Assembly: GCA_913055605.1 (NCBI GenBank)
Contig: CAJXKJ010000020.1
Location: 1 to 50,678, forward strand
DNA length: 50,678 bases
Source: an uncultured Euryhalocaulis sp.
GTDB lineage: Bacteria; Pseudomonadota; Alphaproteobacteria; Caulobacterales; Maricaulaceae
Direction: 5' to 3'
The notes below the pieces were generated by a model that did no database searches, was not told where the DNA came from, and saw only the letters and a list, made by a program, of their open reading frames with translations. Made by a program: the position numbers and the translations under genes. Of this stretch, positions 15,457-25,700 are shown in pieces (the stretch's first letter is position 1; the number at the start of each line of letters is the position of its first letter).

Positions 15457-16976
15457 TGGACGCACGCCATAGCCAGGGGGGCGGCGCGCCGTCCCGCGCC
15501 CTTCCGCCGGATACGCCCACGCGCCTGCTGATCGGCGGGGAGTGGACCGACGGCGCCGCGGGCGCGGAGATCGACGTCATCGATCCCTATAACGGCGCGG
15601 TCCTGACCCGCATCGCCGAGGCGCGGGAGGAGGATGTCGACCGCGCGGTTGAGGCGGCGAAGAAGGCGTTCCCGAAATGGGCGGCGCTGGCCGCGCATGA
15701 GCGCGGGCGCCTGCTGCTGAAGCTTGCGGACCGGATCGAGGAAGAGGGCGAGGCCCTGACCCGGCTGGAGGCGCTGGACACCGGCCACCCGATCCGCGAC
15801 TGCCGCAATCTGGACCTGCCGCGCACGGTGATGAGCTTCCGCTATTTCGGCGGCATGGCGGACAAGTTCGAGGGATCGTTGGTGCCGGTCGACGCCGGCT
15901 TCCTGAACTATGTCCAGCGCGAGCCGATCGGCGTGGTCGGCCAGATCGTGCCGTGGAATTTCCCGCTGATGTTCACCGCCTGGAAGCTGGGCCCGGCCCT
16001 GGCCGCCGGCAACACGGTGGTGATGAAGCCGTCCGAGCTGACGCCGCTGACCACGCTGCGCGTGGCGGAGCTGGCGCTGGAGGCCGGCATTCCGCCGGGC
16101 GTCATCAATGTGCTGCCGGGTTATGGCGCGACGGCTGGAGCGCGGGTGGCCAGCCACCCGGAGATCGGCAAGGTCGCCTTCACCGGCTCCACCGCCACGG
16201 GGCGGAAAGTGGTGGAGGCCTCCGCCGGGAACCTGAAAAAGCTGCAGCTTGAGCTGGGCGGCAAGGGCGCGAACATCGTCTTCGAGGACGCCAATATCGA
16301 CGCCGCCGTCGGCGGGTCCGCCTTCGCCATCTTCCACAATCAGGGCCAGGCCTGCATCGCCGGCAGCCGGATCATGCTGCACGAGGCGATTGCCGACGAA
16401 TTCCTGGACAAATTCCTGAAGCTGGCGAAATCCATCCGCCTGGGCGATCCGCTGGACCCGGCGACGGAGATGGGGCCGCTGACGTCAAAGACGCATTTCG
16501 ACCGGGTCATGTCCTATATCGGCGTGGCGAAGGGCGAGGGCGCGGAGGTGCTGGCCGGCGGCGCCGGGCCGGAAGACGACGCGCTGCGGGACGGCTATTT
16601 CGTGCGCCCGACCGTTGTGCGGGCCAAGCCGACCGACCGGGTGTGCCAGGAAGAGGTGTTCGGCCCGTTCGCCGCGGTGATGACGTTCAAGGACGAGGCG
16701 GAGGCCCTGTCCATCGCCAACGCCACCAGATATGGCCTCGGCTCCGGCCTCTGGACGCGCGACCTTTCACGGGCGCATCGTGTGGCCAAGGGCCTGCACG
16801 CCGGCATGGTCTGGATCAATTGCTACAAACGCGCCCATCCGGGCAGCCCGTTCGGCGGGGTGGGCGAGTCGGGCTACGGACGGGAAATGGGTTTCGACGT
16901 GATGCGCGAATACACCCAGGCAAAATCGGTCTGGGTGAACGTGGACGCGCAAATACCGCCGTTCTATCAACGCTGA
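15456..16976 (+). CDS. Aldehyde dehydrogenase, probably 4-hydroxymuconic semialdehyde dehydrogenase
   Basis: A 506-residue NAD(P)-dependent aldehyde dehydrogenase. Visible active-site residues are Asn168 in VPWNFP, Glu266 in LELGGKG and the nucleophile Cys300 in NQGQACIAGSR. The cofactor loop FTGSTATGR is intact, and the C-terminal 'GGVGESGYGREMG' segment is typical. Family alone cannot fix the substrate. Being translationally coupled to a hydroquinone dioxygenase pair, it most likely oxidises the 4-hydroxymuconic semialdehyde ring-cleavage product to maleylacetate, as HapE/PnpE do. The ATG overlaps the previous stop by one base. Confidence 0.85.
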   Translation: MDARHSQGGGAPSRALPPDTPTRLLIGGEWTDGAAGAEIDVIDPYNGAVLTRIAEAREEDVDRAVEAAKKAFPKWAALAAHERGRLLLKLADRIEEEGEALTRLEALDTGHPIRDCRNLDLPRTVMSFRYFGGMADKFEGSLVPVDAGFLNYVQREPIGVVGQIVPWNFPLMFTAWKLGPALAAGNTVVMKPSELTPLTTLRVAELALEAGIPPGVINVLPGYGATAGARVASHPEIGKVAFTGSTATGRKVVEASAGNLKKLQLELGGKGANIVFEDANIDAAVGGSAFAIFHNQGQACIAGSRIMLHEAIADEFLDKFLKLAKSIRLGDPLDPATEMGPLTSKTHFDRVMSYIGVAKGEGAEVLAGGAGPEDDALRDGYFVRPTVVRAKPTDRVCQEEVFGPFAAVMTFKDEAEALSIANATRYGLGSGLWTRDLSRAHRVAKGLHAGMVWINCYKRAHPGSPFGGVGESGYGREMGFDVMREYTQAKSVWVNVDAQIPPFYQR

Positions 16977-17015
16977 CGGCCTGCGCCGCAGAGGAAGAAT
17001 CCTGGGGAGGATACG

Positions 17016-18302
17016 ATGACCAAGACGATTTACCGGCTGGACCGGCGCGGCTTTCTGAAGGCCGGCGCGGCGGCCGGGGCGACAGCCGCCTTCGGTTCGG
17101 CGCCCGCCTACGCGCAGCAGCGCGCGATCAAGATTGGCTATGTCAGCCCGCAGACCGGCGCCCTGGCCGGCATGGCGGAGGCCGACGATTTCACCCTGCA
17201 GACGGTGATGAACCAGATCGGCGACGGCCTCTCCATCGACGGCCGCACCTATCCGGTGGAGATTCTGGTCCGGGACAGCCAGTCCAACCCGAACCGGGCC
17301 AGCGAAGTGGCGAACGAGCTGATCCTGGCCGACGAGGTCGACCTGATGGTCGTGGCCTCCACCCCGGAGAACGTGAACCCGGTCGCCGACGCCTGCGAGA
17401 TCAACGAGGTGCCCTGCCTGTCCACCATGGCGCCGTGGCAGGCCTATTATTTCACGCGCGGCGGCACGCCGGACCGCGGCTTCGACTGGACCTATCACTA
17501 TTTCTGGGGGTCGGAGGACCTGATCGCGGTCTTTCAGAACATGTGGTCCCAGATCGACACCAATAAGCAGGTCGGCCTGCTGTTCCCGAACGACGCGGAC
17601 GGCAATGCGCTGGCCGACGCCGAGGCGGGTTTCCCGCCGGCGCTGTCGGCGGCCGGCTATTCGATGACCGACCCGGGCCGCTATCAGAACCTGTCGGACG
17701 ACTATACGGCCTTCATCAGCGCCTTCCGCCGCGACGGGTGCGAGATCGTCACCGGCGCGCCGCTGCCGCCCGACTTCACCACCTTCTGGACCCAGGCCAA
17801 GCAGCAGGGCTTCAACCCGAAGATCGTGTCGATCGCCAAGGCGACGCTGTATCCGGTCAATGTCGAAACGATCGGCCCGACCGCGCATAATCTGTCCAGC
17901 GAAGTCTGGTGGACGCCGACCCACCCGTTCACCTCGTCCCTGACGGGGCAGAGCGGGCAGGAGCTGGCCGCGGCCTATACCGAGGCCACGGGCCGCCAGT
18001 GGACCCAGCCCATCGGCTTTATCCACTCGCTGTTCGAGGTCGCGGCGGACATCATGACCCGCGCCGGCGGGCCGGGCGATTACGAAGCCACGCGCGACGC
18101 CATGGCCGCCACCAATATCGAGACGCTGGTCGGCCCGGTGTCCTGGGGCAATGGCCCGGTCAAGAACGTCACCAAGACGCCGCTGGTCGGCGGCCAGTGG
18201 CGGCAGACCGATGGCGGGGAATTCCCGTTCGAGCTGGTCGTGGTGTCCAACGAGACCGCGCCGGAAGTGCCCCTGGGCGGCGAGATGGAAGCCTTGGCCT
18301 AG
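17016..18302 (+). CDS. Substrate-binding protein of a branched-chain-amino-acid-type ABC importer (Tat-exported)
   Basis: A 428-residue periplasmic binding protein of the LivK/UrtA class. It starts with a twin-arginine signal (RRGFLKAGAAAGATAAF, cleaved near Ala-Tyr-Ala-Gln), followed by 'IKIGYVSPQTGALAGMAEAD' and two alpha/beta lobes. Such proteins bind amino acids, urea, amides or aromatic acids. Placement directly after ring-cleavage genes suggests an aromatic ligand, but no residue proves it. Tat export implies folding before translocation. GGGGAGG precedes the ATG. The stop codon lies in an 11-bp-period duplication (18294-18314). Confidence 0.88.
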   Translation: MTKTIYRLDRRGFLKAGAAAGATAAFGSAPAYAQQRAIKIGYVSPQTGALAGMAEADDFTLQTVMNQIGDGLSIDGRTYPVEILVRDSQSNPNRASEVANELILADEVDLMVVASTPENVNPVADACEINEVPCLSTMAPWQAYYFTRGGTPDRGFDWTYHYFWGSEDLIAVFQNMWSQIDTNKQVGLLFPNDADGNALADAEAGFPPALSAAGYSMTDPGRYQNLSDDYTAFISAFRRDGCEIVTGAPLPPDFTTFWTQAKQQGFNPKIVSIAKATLYPVNVETIGPTAHNLSSEVWWTPTHPFTSSLTGQSGQELAAAYTEATGRQWTQPIGFIHSLFEVAADIMTRAGGPGDYEATRDAMAATNIETLVGPVSWGNGPVKNVTKTPLVGGQWRQTDGGEFPFELVVVSNETAPEVPLGGEMEALA

Positions 18303-18348
18303 AATTGGCCTAGACTTCGGACGGAACGGGGGACGCGGGCGGACGGCC

Positions 18349-19071
18349 ATGCTGATCGGCGTTGAGAACGTGACCAAGCGGTTCGGCGCGCTGACCGTGG
18401 TGGACGATTTATCGTTCCATCTCGGGGAGGGCGAGGCGCTGGGCGTGCTAGGCCCCAACGGGGCGGGCAAGACCACGGTGTTCAACCTGATCACCGGGGC
18501 GCTGACGCCCGATTCCGGCAAGGTGCATTTCGCGGGCGAGGACGTGACGGCGGCCAGCCCGCATCAGCGCTGTCACCGTGGCATCGGCCGGACGCACCAG
18601 ATCCCCCATCCGTTCGAACAGATGAGCGTGTTCGAGAACCTTCTGGTCGGCGGCGCCTTCGGCAAGACCAGCGGCACCGAACACGCGGCCTATGACCGCT
18701 GTGGCGAGGTGCTGGAGCGCACCGGGCTGCTGGCTAAGGCGAACGCCCCGGCCGGGTCGCTGACCCTGCTGGAGCGCAAGCGGCTGGAGCTGGCACGGGC
18801 GCTGGCCACCAATCCGCGTGCGCTGCTGCTGGACGAGATCGCCGGCGGCCTGACCGACCACGAATGCCATTCGCTGGTCGAGACGATCCAGGCGATCAAC
18901 GCCAGCGGCGTGTCCATCATCTGGATCGAGCATGTCGTGCACGCTTTGCTGAAGACGGTCAGCCGTCTGGTCGTCATCAATTTCGGCAAGCTGCTGACTG
19001 AGGGCGAGCCGGAGGAAGTGATGGCCGATCCGCGCGTGCGCGAGGTCTATATGGGAATCCCGGCCCAATGA
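18349..19071 (+). CDS. ABC transporter ATP-binding protein (LivG-like)
   Basis: A 240-residue ATPase. Walker A GPNGAGKTT, Walker B 'ALLLDEIAGGL' and the H-loop His in IIWIEHVVHAL are present. The signature region reads LTLLERKRLELARAL rather than LSGGQ, a variation common in LivG-like ATPases. It forms a heterodimer with the next gene's product on the cytoplasmic face of the importer. The ATG has only a modest GGGCGGAC leader. The gene overlaps the next by four bases (ATGA). Confidence 0.88.
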   Translation: MLIGVENVTKRFGALTVVDDLSFHLGEGEALGVLGPNGAGKTTVFNLITGALTPDSGKVHFAGEDVTAASPHQRCHRGIGRTHQIPHPFEQMSVFENLLVGGAFGKTSGTEHAAYDRCGEVLERTGLLAKANAPAGSLTLLERKRLELARALATNPRALLLDEIAGGLTDHECHSLVETIQAINASGVSIIWIEHVVHALLKTVSRLVVINFGKLLTEGEPEEVMADPRVREVYMGIPAQ

Positions 19072-19886
19072 GCGCGGCGGAGCCCATGGCGGAGACGGGC
19101 GCGCGCCCGGTGCTGGCCACGCGCGGGCTGGAGGCCTTTTACGGCGACTTCCAGGCCCTGTTCGGAATCGATTTCGATCTGGCGGAAGGCGAGACGGTCG
19201 CCATCATCGGCGCCAATGGCGCGGGCAAGACGACCTTCCTTCGCGCGGTTTGCGGCGTGCTGGCCACCGCGCCGGGTGCGGTGACCCTGTTCGGCGAGCA
19301 GACCGCGGGCAAGCCGGCGCACGAGGTCGTGCGCATGGGCGTGGCGATGACGCCGGAAGGGCGCCAGCTCTTCCCCTCGCTGACGGTCGAGGAAAACCTG
19401 AAAATGGGCGCGCTGGCCGACCCGGCCGCCGCAAGCGGCGGATGGGTGGAGGCGGCCCGCGCGAAGCTGGGCCTGGCGCAGCCGGCGCCGGCGCCCGCGG
19501 ATACCGCCGCGCCGCGCTGGGATCTGGACGGGGTCTATGACCTGTTCCCCATCCTGCGCGAGCGGCGCGACCATCCGGGCACGGCGCTCAGCGGCGGCCA
19601 GCAGCAGATGGTCGCCATTGGCCGGTCGCTGATGTCCAACCCGCGCATCCTGCTGTGCGACGAGATCAGCCTCGGCCTCGCCCCGACCATCATCAAGGAC
19701 ATCTACGCCGCGATGCCGGAAATCCGGGCGCGCGGCGCGGCCATCGTGGTGGTGGAGCAGGATATCCAGCAGGCGCTGGCGGTGGCGGACAGATTTTATT
19801 GTTTTCAGGAAGGGCGCGTCTCGCTGACCGGCCGCCCGGGCGAAGCGTCGCTGGACGACATCGCCGCGGCGTATTTCGGGGCATAG
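19068..19886 (+). CDS. ABC transporter ATP-binding protein (LivF-like) with an Ala/Pro-rich insertion
   Basis: A 272-residue ATPase, longer than the usual 230-240 of LivF proteins. Walker A GANGAGKTT, signature LSGGQQQMVAIGRSL, Walker B 'RILLCDEISLGLAP' and VVEQD are intact. The extra length comes from about ten N-terminal residues and roughly 30 residues of Ala/Pro-rich sequence between 'LTVEENLKMGAL' and the Q-loop-distal helix ('LAQPAPAPADTAAPRW'). The insertion lies on the helical subdomain that meets the permeases. It overlaps the preceding gene and lies seven bases before the permease gene. Confidence 0.88.
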   Translation: MSAAEPMAETGARPVLATRGLEAFYGDFQALFGIDFDLAEGETVAIIGANGAGKTTFLRAVCGVLATAPGAVTLFGEQTAGKPAHEVVRMGVAMTPEGRQLFPSLTVEENLKMGALADPAAASGGWVEAARAKLGLAQPAPAPADTAAPRWDLDGVYDLFPILRERRDHPGTALSGGQQQMVAIGRSLMSNPRILLCDEISLGLAPTIIKDIYAAMPEIRARGAAIVVVEQDIQQALAVADRFYCFQEGRVSLTGRPGEASLDDIAAAYFGA

Positions 19887-19893
19887 GCGGGCG

Positions 19894-20760
19894 ATGGACT
19901 GGATAAACGCAATCCTTCAGGGCGTGCTGGTGGGCGGGCTGTTCGCGCTGTTCGCCGCGGGGCTTTCCCTGATCTTCGGCGTCATGCGCCTGGTCAATCT
20001 GGCCCATGGGGACCTGATCGTGCTGGGCGCCTTCCTTGCGCTGGCGGTGGTGACGGGGCTGGGCCTGCACCCGCTGCTGTCGCTTCTGATCGTGGCGCCG
20101 GTGATGTTCGCCCTGGGCTATGGCCTGCAGCGCGCGATCCTGAACCGGACGCTGGGCAAGGATTTGCTGCCGCCGCTGGTGGTGACGTTCGGCTTGTCGA
20201 TCATCATCCAGAACGCGCTGCTGGAAGTCTTCTCCGCCGACACCCAGCGGCTTCAGGCCGGCCCGATGGAAACCGCCAGCCTGCAGATGGGCGCGATCTC
20301 CATCGGCGCGTTCCCGCTTCTGACCTTCATCGTCGCGGTCGCGGTGATCGGGGGGATGGAGCTGTTCATGCGGCGCACGGCCTTAGGCCGGGTGTTCCGC
20401 GCCACGTCCGACAAGGCGGAGATCGTGCCGCTGATGGGCGTCAATCCGAAACAGGTCTTCGCCATCGCCATGGGCGTGTCGCTGGTGATCTGCGCCATCG
20501 CCGGGGTGCTGCTGGGCGTGCGGACCAATTTCTCGCCGGGCGCCGGGCCGGCGCGGCTGCTGTTCGCGTTCGAGGCCGTCATCATCGGCGGGCTGGGCAG
20601 CCTGTGGGGCACGCTGGCCGGGGGCGTGATCCTGGGCGTGTCCCAGGCCATCGGCGCGAAGATCAATCCGGGCTTCCAGATTCTGGCGGGCCATATCGTT
20701 TTCCTCGCCGTGCTGGTCGTCCGGCCGCAGGGCCTGTTCCCGCGCACGAGGGATAAATGA
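19894..20760 (+). CDS. ABC transporter permease (LivH-like)
   Basis: A 288-residue inner-membrane permease with about eight hydrophobic helices. The family pattern 'GLSLIFGVMRLVNLAHGDL' near the N-terminus and 'FEAVIIGGLGSLWGTLAGG' near the C-terminus are both present. It forms the translocation path together with the LivM-like product encoded next. The stop codon overlaps the following ATG (ATGA). Confidence 0.9.
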   Translation: MDWINAILQGVLVGGLFALFAAGLSLIFGVMRLVNLAHGDLIVLGAFLALAVVTGLGLHPLLSLLIVAPVMFALGYGLQRAILNRTLGKDLLPPLVVTFGLSIIIQNALLEVFSADTQRLQAGPMETASLQMGAISIGAFPLLTFIVAVAVIGGMELFMRRTALGRVFRATSDKAEIVPLMGVNPKQVFAIAMGVSLVICAIAGVLLGVRTNFSPGAGPARLLFAFEAVIIGGLGSLWGTLAGGVILGVSQAIGAKINPGFQILAGHIVFLAVLVVRPQGLFPRTRDK

Positions 20761-21794
20761 CCGACGCGGCGATGCATCCGGAGAAGCGTTTTCGCGTCGC
20801 GGCGATGACGAAGTTCAGCCGCTATGGGCTGATCGTCATGGCGGTGATCGTTCTGGCGCTGGCCTTCGGCCCGCTGTGGCTGGACCGCAGCAATATGCGG
20901 CTGATGGTTGAGCTCTGTTACATGCTGGCGCTGGCCCAGATGTGGAATTTGCTTGCCGGCTATGGCGGGCTGGTCTCGGTGGGGCAGCAGGCCTTTGTCG
21001 GCCTCGGCGGGTATTTCTTCTTCGTCATCGCCGCCTTTCTGGGCGTGCCGCCGCTGCTGGCCATTCCGCTGGCGGGGCTGGTCGCGGCGGTGTTCGCCAT
21101 CCCGACCGCCGCGGTCGTGTTCCGGCTGAAGGGCGCCTATTTCGCCATCGGCACCTGGGTCGCGGCGGAGGTCTATATGCTGGTCTTCGCGCAGATCGGC
21201 GCGCTCGGCGGCGGCTCGGGCATGAGCCTTCCCATCGACGTGGTGCGCGCCATCGCCGATTCCCGCGACATGCGCGAGGCCGTCACCTACTGGACCGCGC
21301 TGGGGCTGGCCGTCGGGTCGGTGGCGCTGGTCTATGGCCTGTTGCGGTCGAAATACGGCCTGGCGCTCGCGGCCATCCGCGACTCCGAGCCGGCGGCGGC
21401 GAGCCTCGGCGTCGATGTCGCACGGGCCAAATACATCGTCTATGTGATCGCGGCCTTCGTCACGGGCCTGGCCGGGGCGCTGATCTTCCTGGCGAAGCTG
21501 CGCATTTCCCCGGACGCTGCGTTCAGCGTCATGGACTGGACGGCCTATGTGATCTTCATCGTCGTGATCGGCGGGGTCGGGCGGATCGAGGGACCGATCC
21601 TGGGCACGATCGTGTTCTTCATCCTGCGCGGCCTGCTGGCCGATCTCGGATCGTTTTATCTGATCATCCTCGGCCTGATCGCGGTTGGCGTCATGCTGCT
21701 GGCGCCGCGCGGCCTGTGGGGGCTGGCGGTCGAGAGGTTCGGGATCGAGCTGTTCCCAGTCCAGCGACGGCTGGACATGCGGAAAGACAACTGA
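20757..21794 (+). CDS. ABC transporter permease (LivM-like)
   Basis: A 345-residue inner-membrane permease with about ten hydrophobic segments, including 'YGGLVSVGQQAFVGLGGY' and 'FIVVIGGVGRIEGPILGT', both typical of LivM. It completes a full five-gene importer (binding protein, two ATPases, two permeases) encoded with the dioxygenase genes. It ends only six bases from the convergent response-regulator gene, leaving no space for a separate terminator. Confidence 0.9.
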   Translation: MTDAAMHPEKRFRVAAMTKFSRYGLIVMAVIVLALAFGPLWLDRSNMRLMVELCYMLALAQMWNLLAGYGGLVSVGQQAFVGLGGYFFFVIAAFLGVPPLLAIPLAGLVAAVFAIPTAAVVFRLKGAYFAIGTWVAAEVYMLVFAQIGALGGGSGMSLPIDVVRAIADSRDMREAVTYWTALGLAVGSVALVYGLLRSKYGLALAAIRDSEPAAASLGVDVARAKYIVYVIAAFVTGLAGALIFLAKLRISPDAAFSVMDWTAYVIFIVVIGGVGRIEGPILGTIVFFILRGLLADLGSFYLIILGLIAVGVMLLAPRGLWGLAVERFGIELFPVQRRLDMRKDN

Positions 21795-21800
21795 GGCGGA

Positions 21801-22718
21801 TCAGGGCGCGCCGGTGAGGTACTTCACCGCCGCCATGGCCGCAGCGGTGCGGTTGTCGACCTGAAGCTTGCTGTAAATCTGCTCCAGATGCTTGTTCACC
21901 GTGCGCGGGGAGCATTCCAGGATCGCCGCCACGTCGCGGTTGGACTTGCCTTGCGCGATCCAGAGCAGGACTTCCGCCTCCCGCGCCGTGAGGCCGAGCG
22001 CGCTCTGCAGTCGCTGGGCGTCGCTGGGCGCGTTGGAGTCGCTCAGCTTGAACAGGAATTCGCCGGGCGCGCCGTCGCCGATATAGGCCGCGACCACGCG
22101 CGCCCCGCGCCCCGAATGCAGCTCGATCTCGCCAGCGCCGCGCGCCACCACGCCGGCCAGGCGCTGCCGCGCTGCCGCGCGCCATTCGGAGGTGGAGGCC
22201 GCCCGCCCGAGCGCCCGGGTGAGCATGTCCGAGCCCTGCGGCGTCATCCAGAGGATACGGCCTGAGGCGTCGGAGGCGGCCAGCGGCGGGCCGGCCAGAT
22301 CCAGCGCGATGCGTGCGCTCTGCGCCATGCGCGAATTGGCCAGATGCACCCGGATGCGGGCCACGAGCTCGCTCGGCACCAGCGGCTTGGGCACGAAGTC
22401 GACGCCGCCGGCTTCGAACCCCTTCACCACGGCCTCGGTGTCCGACATTCCGGTCATGAACACGACGGGGATGTGGGCGAGCGCGCTCTGCTCCTTGATC
22501 CGGCGGCAGGTCTCGAACCCGTCCATCTCCGGCATGATCGCGTCCATCAGGATCAGGTCCGGCTGGATGCGCCCGATCAGGGTCAGCGCCGCCGGACCGC
22601 TCTTGGCGATCAGCGCGGTCATGCCCGCGCCCTCGATCAGATCCGTCAGGAGGCTGAGCGTGTCGCCCGCATCGTCCACAGCGAGGACGACGGGCTGGAG
22701 TTCGGCCTGGGCGTTCAC
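21801..22718 (-). CDS. Response regulator: receiver, PAS-like domain, LuxR-type DNA-binding domain
   Basis: A 305-residue DNA-binding regulator. The receiver (about residues 8-125) has DD in LAVDDAGD, the phosphoacceptor Asp in LILMDAIMPEMDGFE, Thr in VFMTG and Lys in VPKPL. The middle region (about 135-225) has a PAS-like strand set ('LAASDASGRILWMTPQGSDM'). The C-terminus (about 240-300) is a LuxR helix-turn-helix ('LTAREAEVLLWIAQGKSNRD', VNKHLEQIYSKLQV). The GTG start overlaps the stop of the hybrid kinase gene (GTGA), making it the evident partner. Target genes are most likely the divergent urea genes (inference). Confidence 0.9.
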   Translation of the reverse strand: MNAQAELQPVVLAVDDAGDTLSLLTDLIEGAGMTALIAKSGPAALTLIGRIQPDLILMDAIMPEMDGFETCRRIKEQSALAHIPVVFMTGMSDTEAVVKGFEAGGVDFVPKPLVPSELVARIRVHLANSRMAQSARIALDLAGPPLAASDASGRILWMTPQGSDMLTRALGRAASTSEWRAAARQRLAGVVARGAGEIELHSGRGARVVAAYIGDGAPGEFLFKLSDSNAPSDAQRLQSALGLTAREAEVLLWIAQGKSNRDVAAILECSPRTVNKHLEQIYSKLQVDNRTAAAMAAVKYLTGAP

Positions 22719-25700
22719 GTCGTCTCCAGCCGTTCCAGCGCCGCTTCATAGGCTTCCATGTCGCAGTCCTGCGCCAGCTGGCGCAGATGCGCGATGATCG
22801 GGGAGGTGCCGGGCTGGGCGGCGTCGATCTCCTCCAGCTTGCGCAGGATGCCGTGGACATGGCCGATCCGGCCGAGCTCGCGCAGCCTGTCCAGATCGGC
22901 GCCGCTAGGGGCGTGGCCGGGCGCCATGATCGGCTCCGGCTCCGGCTTTGCCGGAGCGGGCGCCTCCCGCGTCCACTCGACGCCTGCGACCTCGGACAGC
23001 GCGTCCAGAAGGGCGGGCAGCTGCAGCGGCTTCATCAGATAGGCGTCGTGCCACGGACCGGAGGCGGAGCGTTCCTCCCGCGGGTCGGCGGAGATCATGA
23101 TGACCGGAACGGTCTTGCCCTCGGCGCGCAGTTTTTCCGCCGTCTCCCACCCAGTCATGCCGGGCATGGAAATATCCAGCAGGATGACGTCCGGGTCGTG
23201 CGCGCCGGCGGCACGCAGGCAGCCGGGCCCGTCCGGCGCCGAAATCACGTTGAACCCCAGATCCGTCAGCGCCTGACGGACGAAGGCGACATGGTCCGGA
23301 TCGTCGTCGGCCACCAGAATGGTGCGCCGGTCCCCCAGATAGCCAGTGATCGGCTGCAGCGACGGGGCGCGCGCGCGCCGCCGCTCCCGTCCGGCGGACA
23401 GCATCATGCGGACGGTGAAACAGCTCCCCTGTCCGGGCGTGCTGGTCGCGCTGATTTCTCCGCCCATCGCCTCGGTCAGCAATTTGGTGATGGTCAGGCC
23501 GAGGCCGGCGCCCTGGGTGGCCGGGCGGCCCGGCGTCTCGATCCGCTCGAAGGGCAGGAAAATACGCTCCAGATTTTCGGACGCGATGCCGACGCCGGTG
23601 TCCTGGATATCGAAGCGCGCGACCTCGCCCGAATAGCGGATGCGGAATGTCACCTTGCCGCTGCGCGTGTTGCGGATGGCGTTGGACAGCAGGTTGATCA
23701 GGACCTGGCGCAGACGCTTTTCGTCGGCCCGGACCGTTTCGGGCAGATGCGGCGGCGGGTCGAAGACAAACTCCAGCCCCTTCTGTCCGGCCTGCAGGCT
23801 GAACATGTCCACGATCTGGTCGAGGAATTCCGGAAACAGGACTTCGTCGCGATAGATTTGCAGGCGGCCGGCCTCGATCATCGAAATGTCGAGCAGGCCG
23901 TCGACCAGATCGGACAGATGCGCGCCGCTGCGCCGGATCACCTTCACGCTGTGCTTCAGCGGGGAGGGCAGGGTCTGGTTCGCCTCCAGCAGCTGGGCGT
24001 AGCCCATCACCGCGTTCAGCGGCGTGCGCAGTTCGTGCGATATGCCGCGGACATATTTGCTCTTGGCCAGGCTCGCGGCTTCCGCGGTCTCCTTCGCCTT
24101 TTGCAGCTCGGCGTCGGTGCGCTGGTGCGCCTCGATCTCCTGCATCAGCATGGCGGTCTGGCGCCGCGTCTCCTCGCGCGCCGCGCGGCCGGATTCCTGG
24201 ACCAGCAGGAACGGCCACACCGCGATGGCCGCGACGATGGCGACGATGAAGAAGACCGCGCGCAAGACGTCCCCGATCAGCGCGGCCGGAGCGCCGGGTG
24301 TCGCGGTCATCTGGACATAGATCATCGACAGCAGGCCGGCCGAAATGGAGATCGAGAGCAGCAGGAGGCCCAGATATTTGCCCAGCCGCGTGTCGGCATA
24401 CTTAGCCAGCCTCCCGGGCAGCAGCCAGTCCAGCAGCGCGTGCCACTGGCGCGACAGGCTCGCATCCTCCTTGCAGGCGTCGTGGCAGCGCGCGTCCAGT
24501 GAACAGCAGAGCGAGCAGATCGGCCCGGCATAGACGGGGCAGGAGGCCATGTCCTCCTGCTCGAACCGGTGCTCGCAGATACAGCACTGGATGTCTTCGC
24601 CGGCCGAGGCCGGGGGCTCGCCGCCCGGGCGCGCGATGTAATAGCGGCCGCGCGTGGCGATCGCGATCAGCGGCGCGCCGACAAAAGACACGCCCAGCGC
24701 GACGAAGGGGGCGAGGCCCGTATAATCCTCGCCCAGCACTCCGCCATAGACCGCGATGGCCGCGGCGGACGCCAGGATCATCGAGCCGACGCCAACCGGA
24801 TTGATGTCGTAGAGATATGCGCGCTTGAACTCGATGTGTTTGGGGCTGAGGCCCAACGGCTTGTTGATCGCCAGATCGGCCACGATGGCGCCCATCCAGG
24901 CGACCGGGATGTTCGAATACAGGCCCAGCGTGCGCTCCAGCGCCTCATAGATGCCGAGCTCCATCAGCAGCAGGGCCAGCGTCACGTTGAAGACCAGCCA
25001 GACGACGCGACCGGGGTGGGAATGGGTCAGGCGGGAGAAGAAATTCGACCAGGCCAGTGAGCCGGCATAGGCGTTGGTGACGTTGATCTTGAGCTGGGAG
25101 ACGACGACGAAAATCCCGGTCAGCGCGATGGCGATTTCCGGCTGGCTGACGGCCTGGGAGAAGGCGAACAGATAGATCTGGGTCGGCTCGGCCGCGCGCT
25201 CATAGGACATGCCCATCTGGACCAGCACGACGGCGATGAAGGAGCCGGCGAGCATCTTCACGACGCCCGGCACGATCCAGCCGGGACCGGCGCAGATCAT
25301 CGCGGTCCACCAGGCCCAGCGGCGGCCTTTCCGCTGGCGCGGCAGGAAGCGCAGATAGTCCACCTGCTCCCCGTTCTGGGCGACCAGGGCAAAGACGACC
25401 GAGGCCGCCCCGCCGAACAGCATCAGGTCGAAATGCCCGTCCTCATGCCCCAGACGGCCGGTGAATCCGGTCCAGTCCTCCAGCGGGAACATCCCGTGTG
25501 CGCCGATGAAGATGAACGGGATGATCTGGAGCGAAATCCAGAGGAACTGGGTCCAGAACTGGAAGCGGTTCAGGAACGCCACGCCGTGCGTCACCAGCGG
25601 GATCACGACCAGGGCGCTGATCAGATAGCCGAGCCATAGCGGCACGCCGAAGCACATCTCCAGCGCCAGCGACATGATCGCGGCCTCCAGCGCGAAGAAG

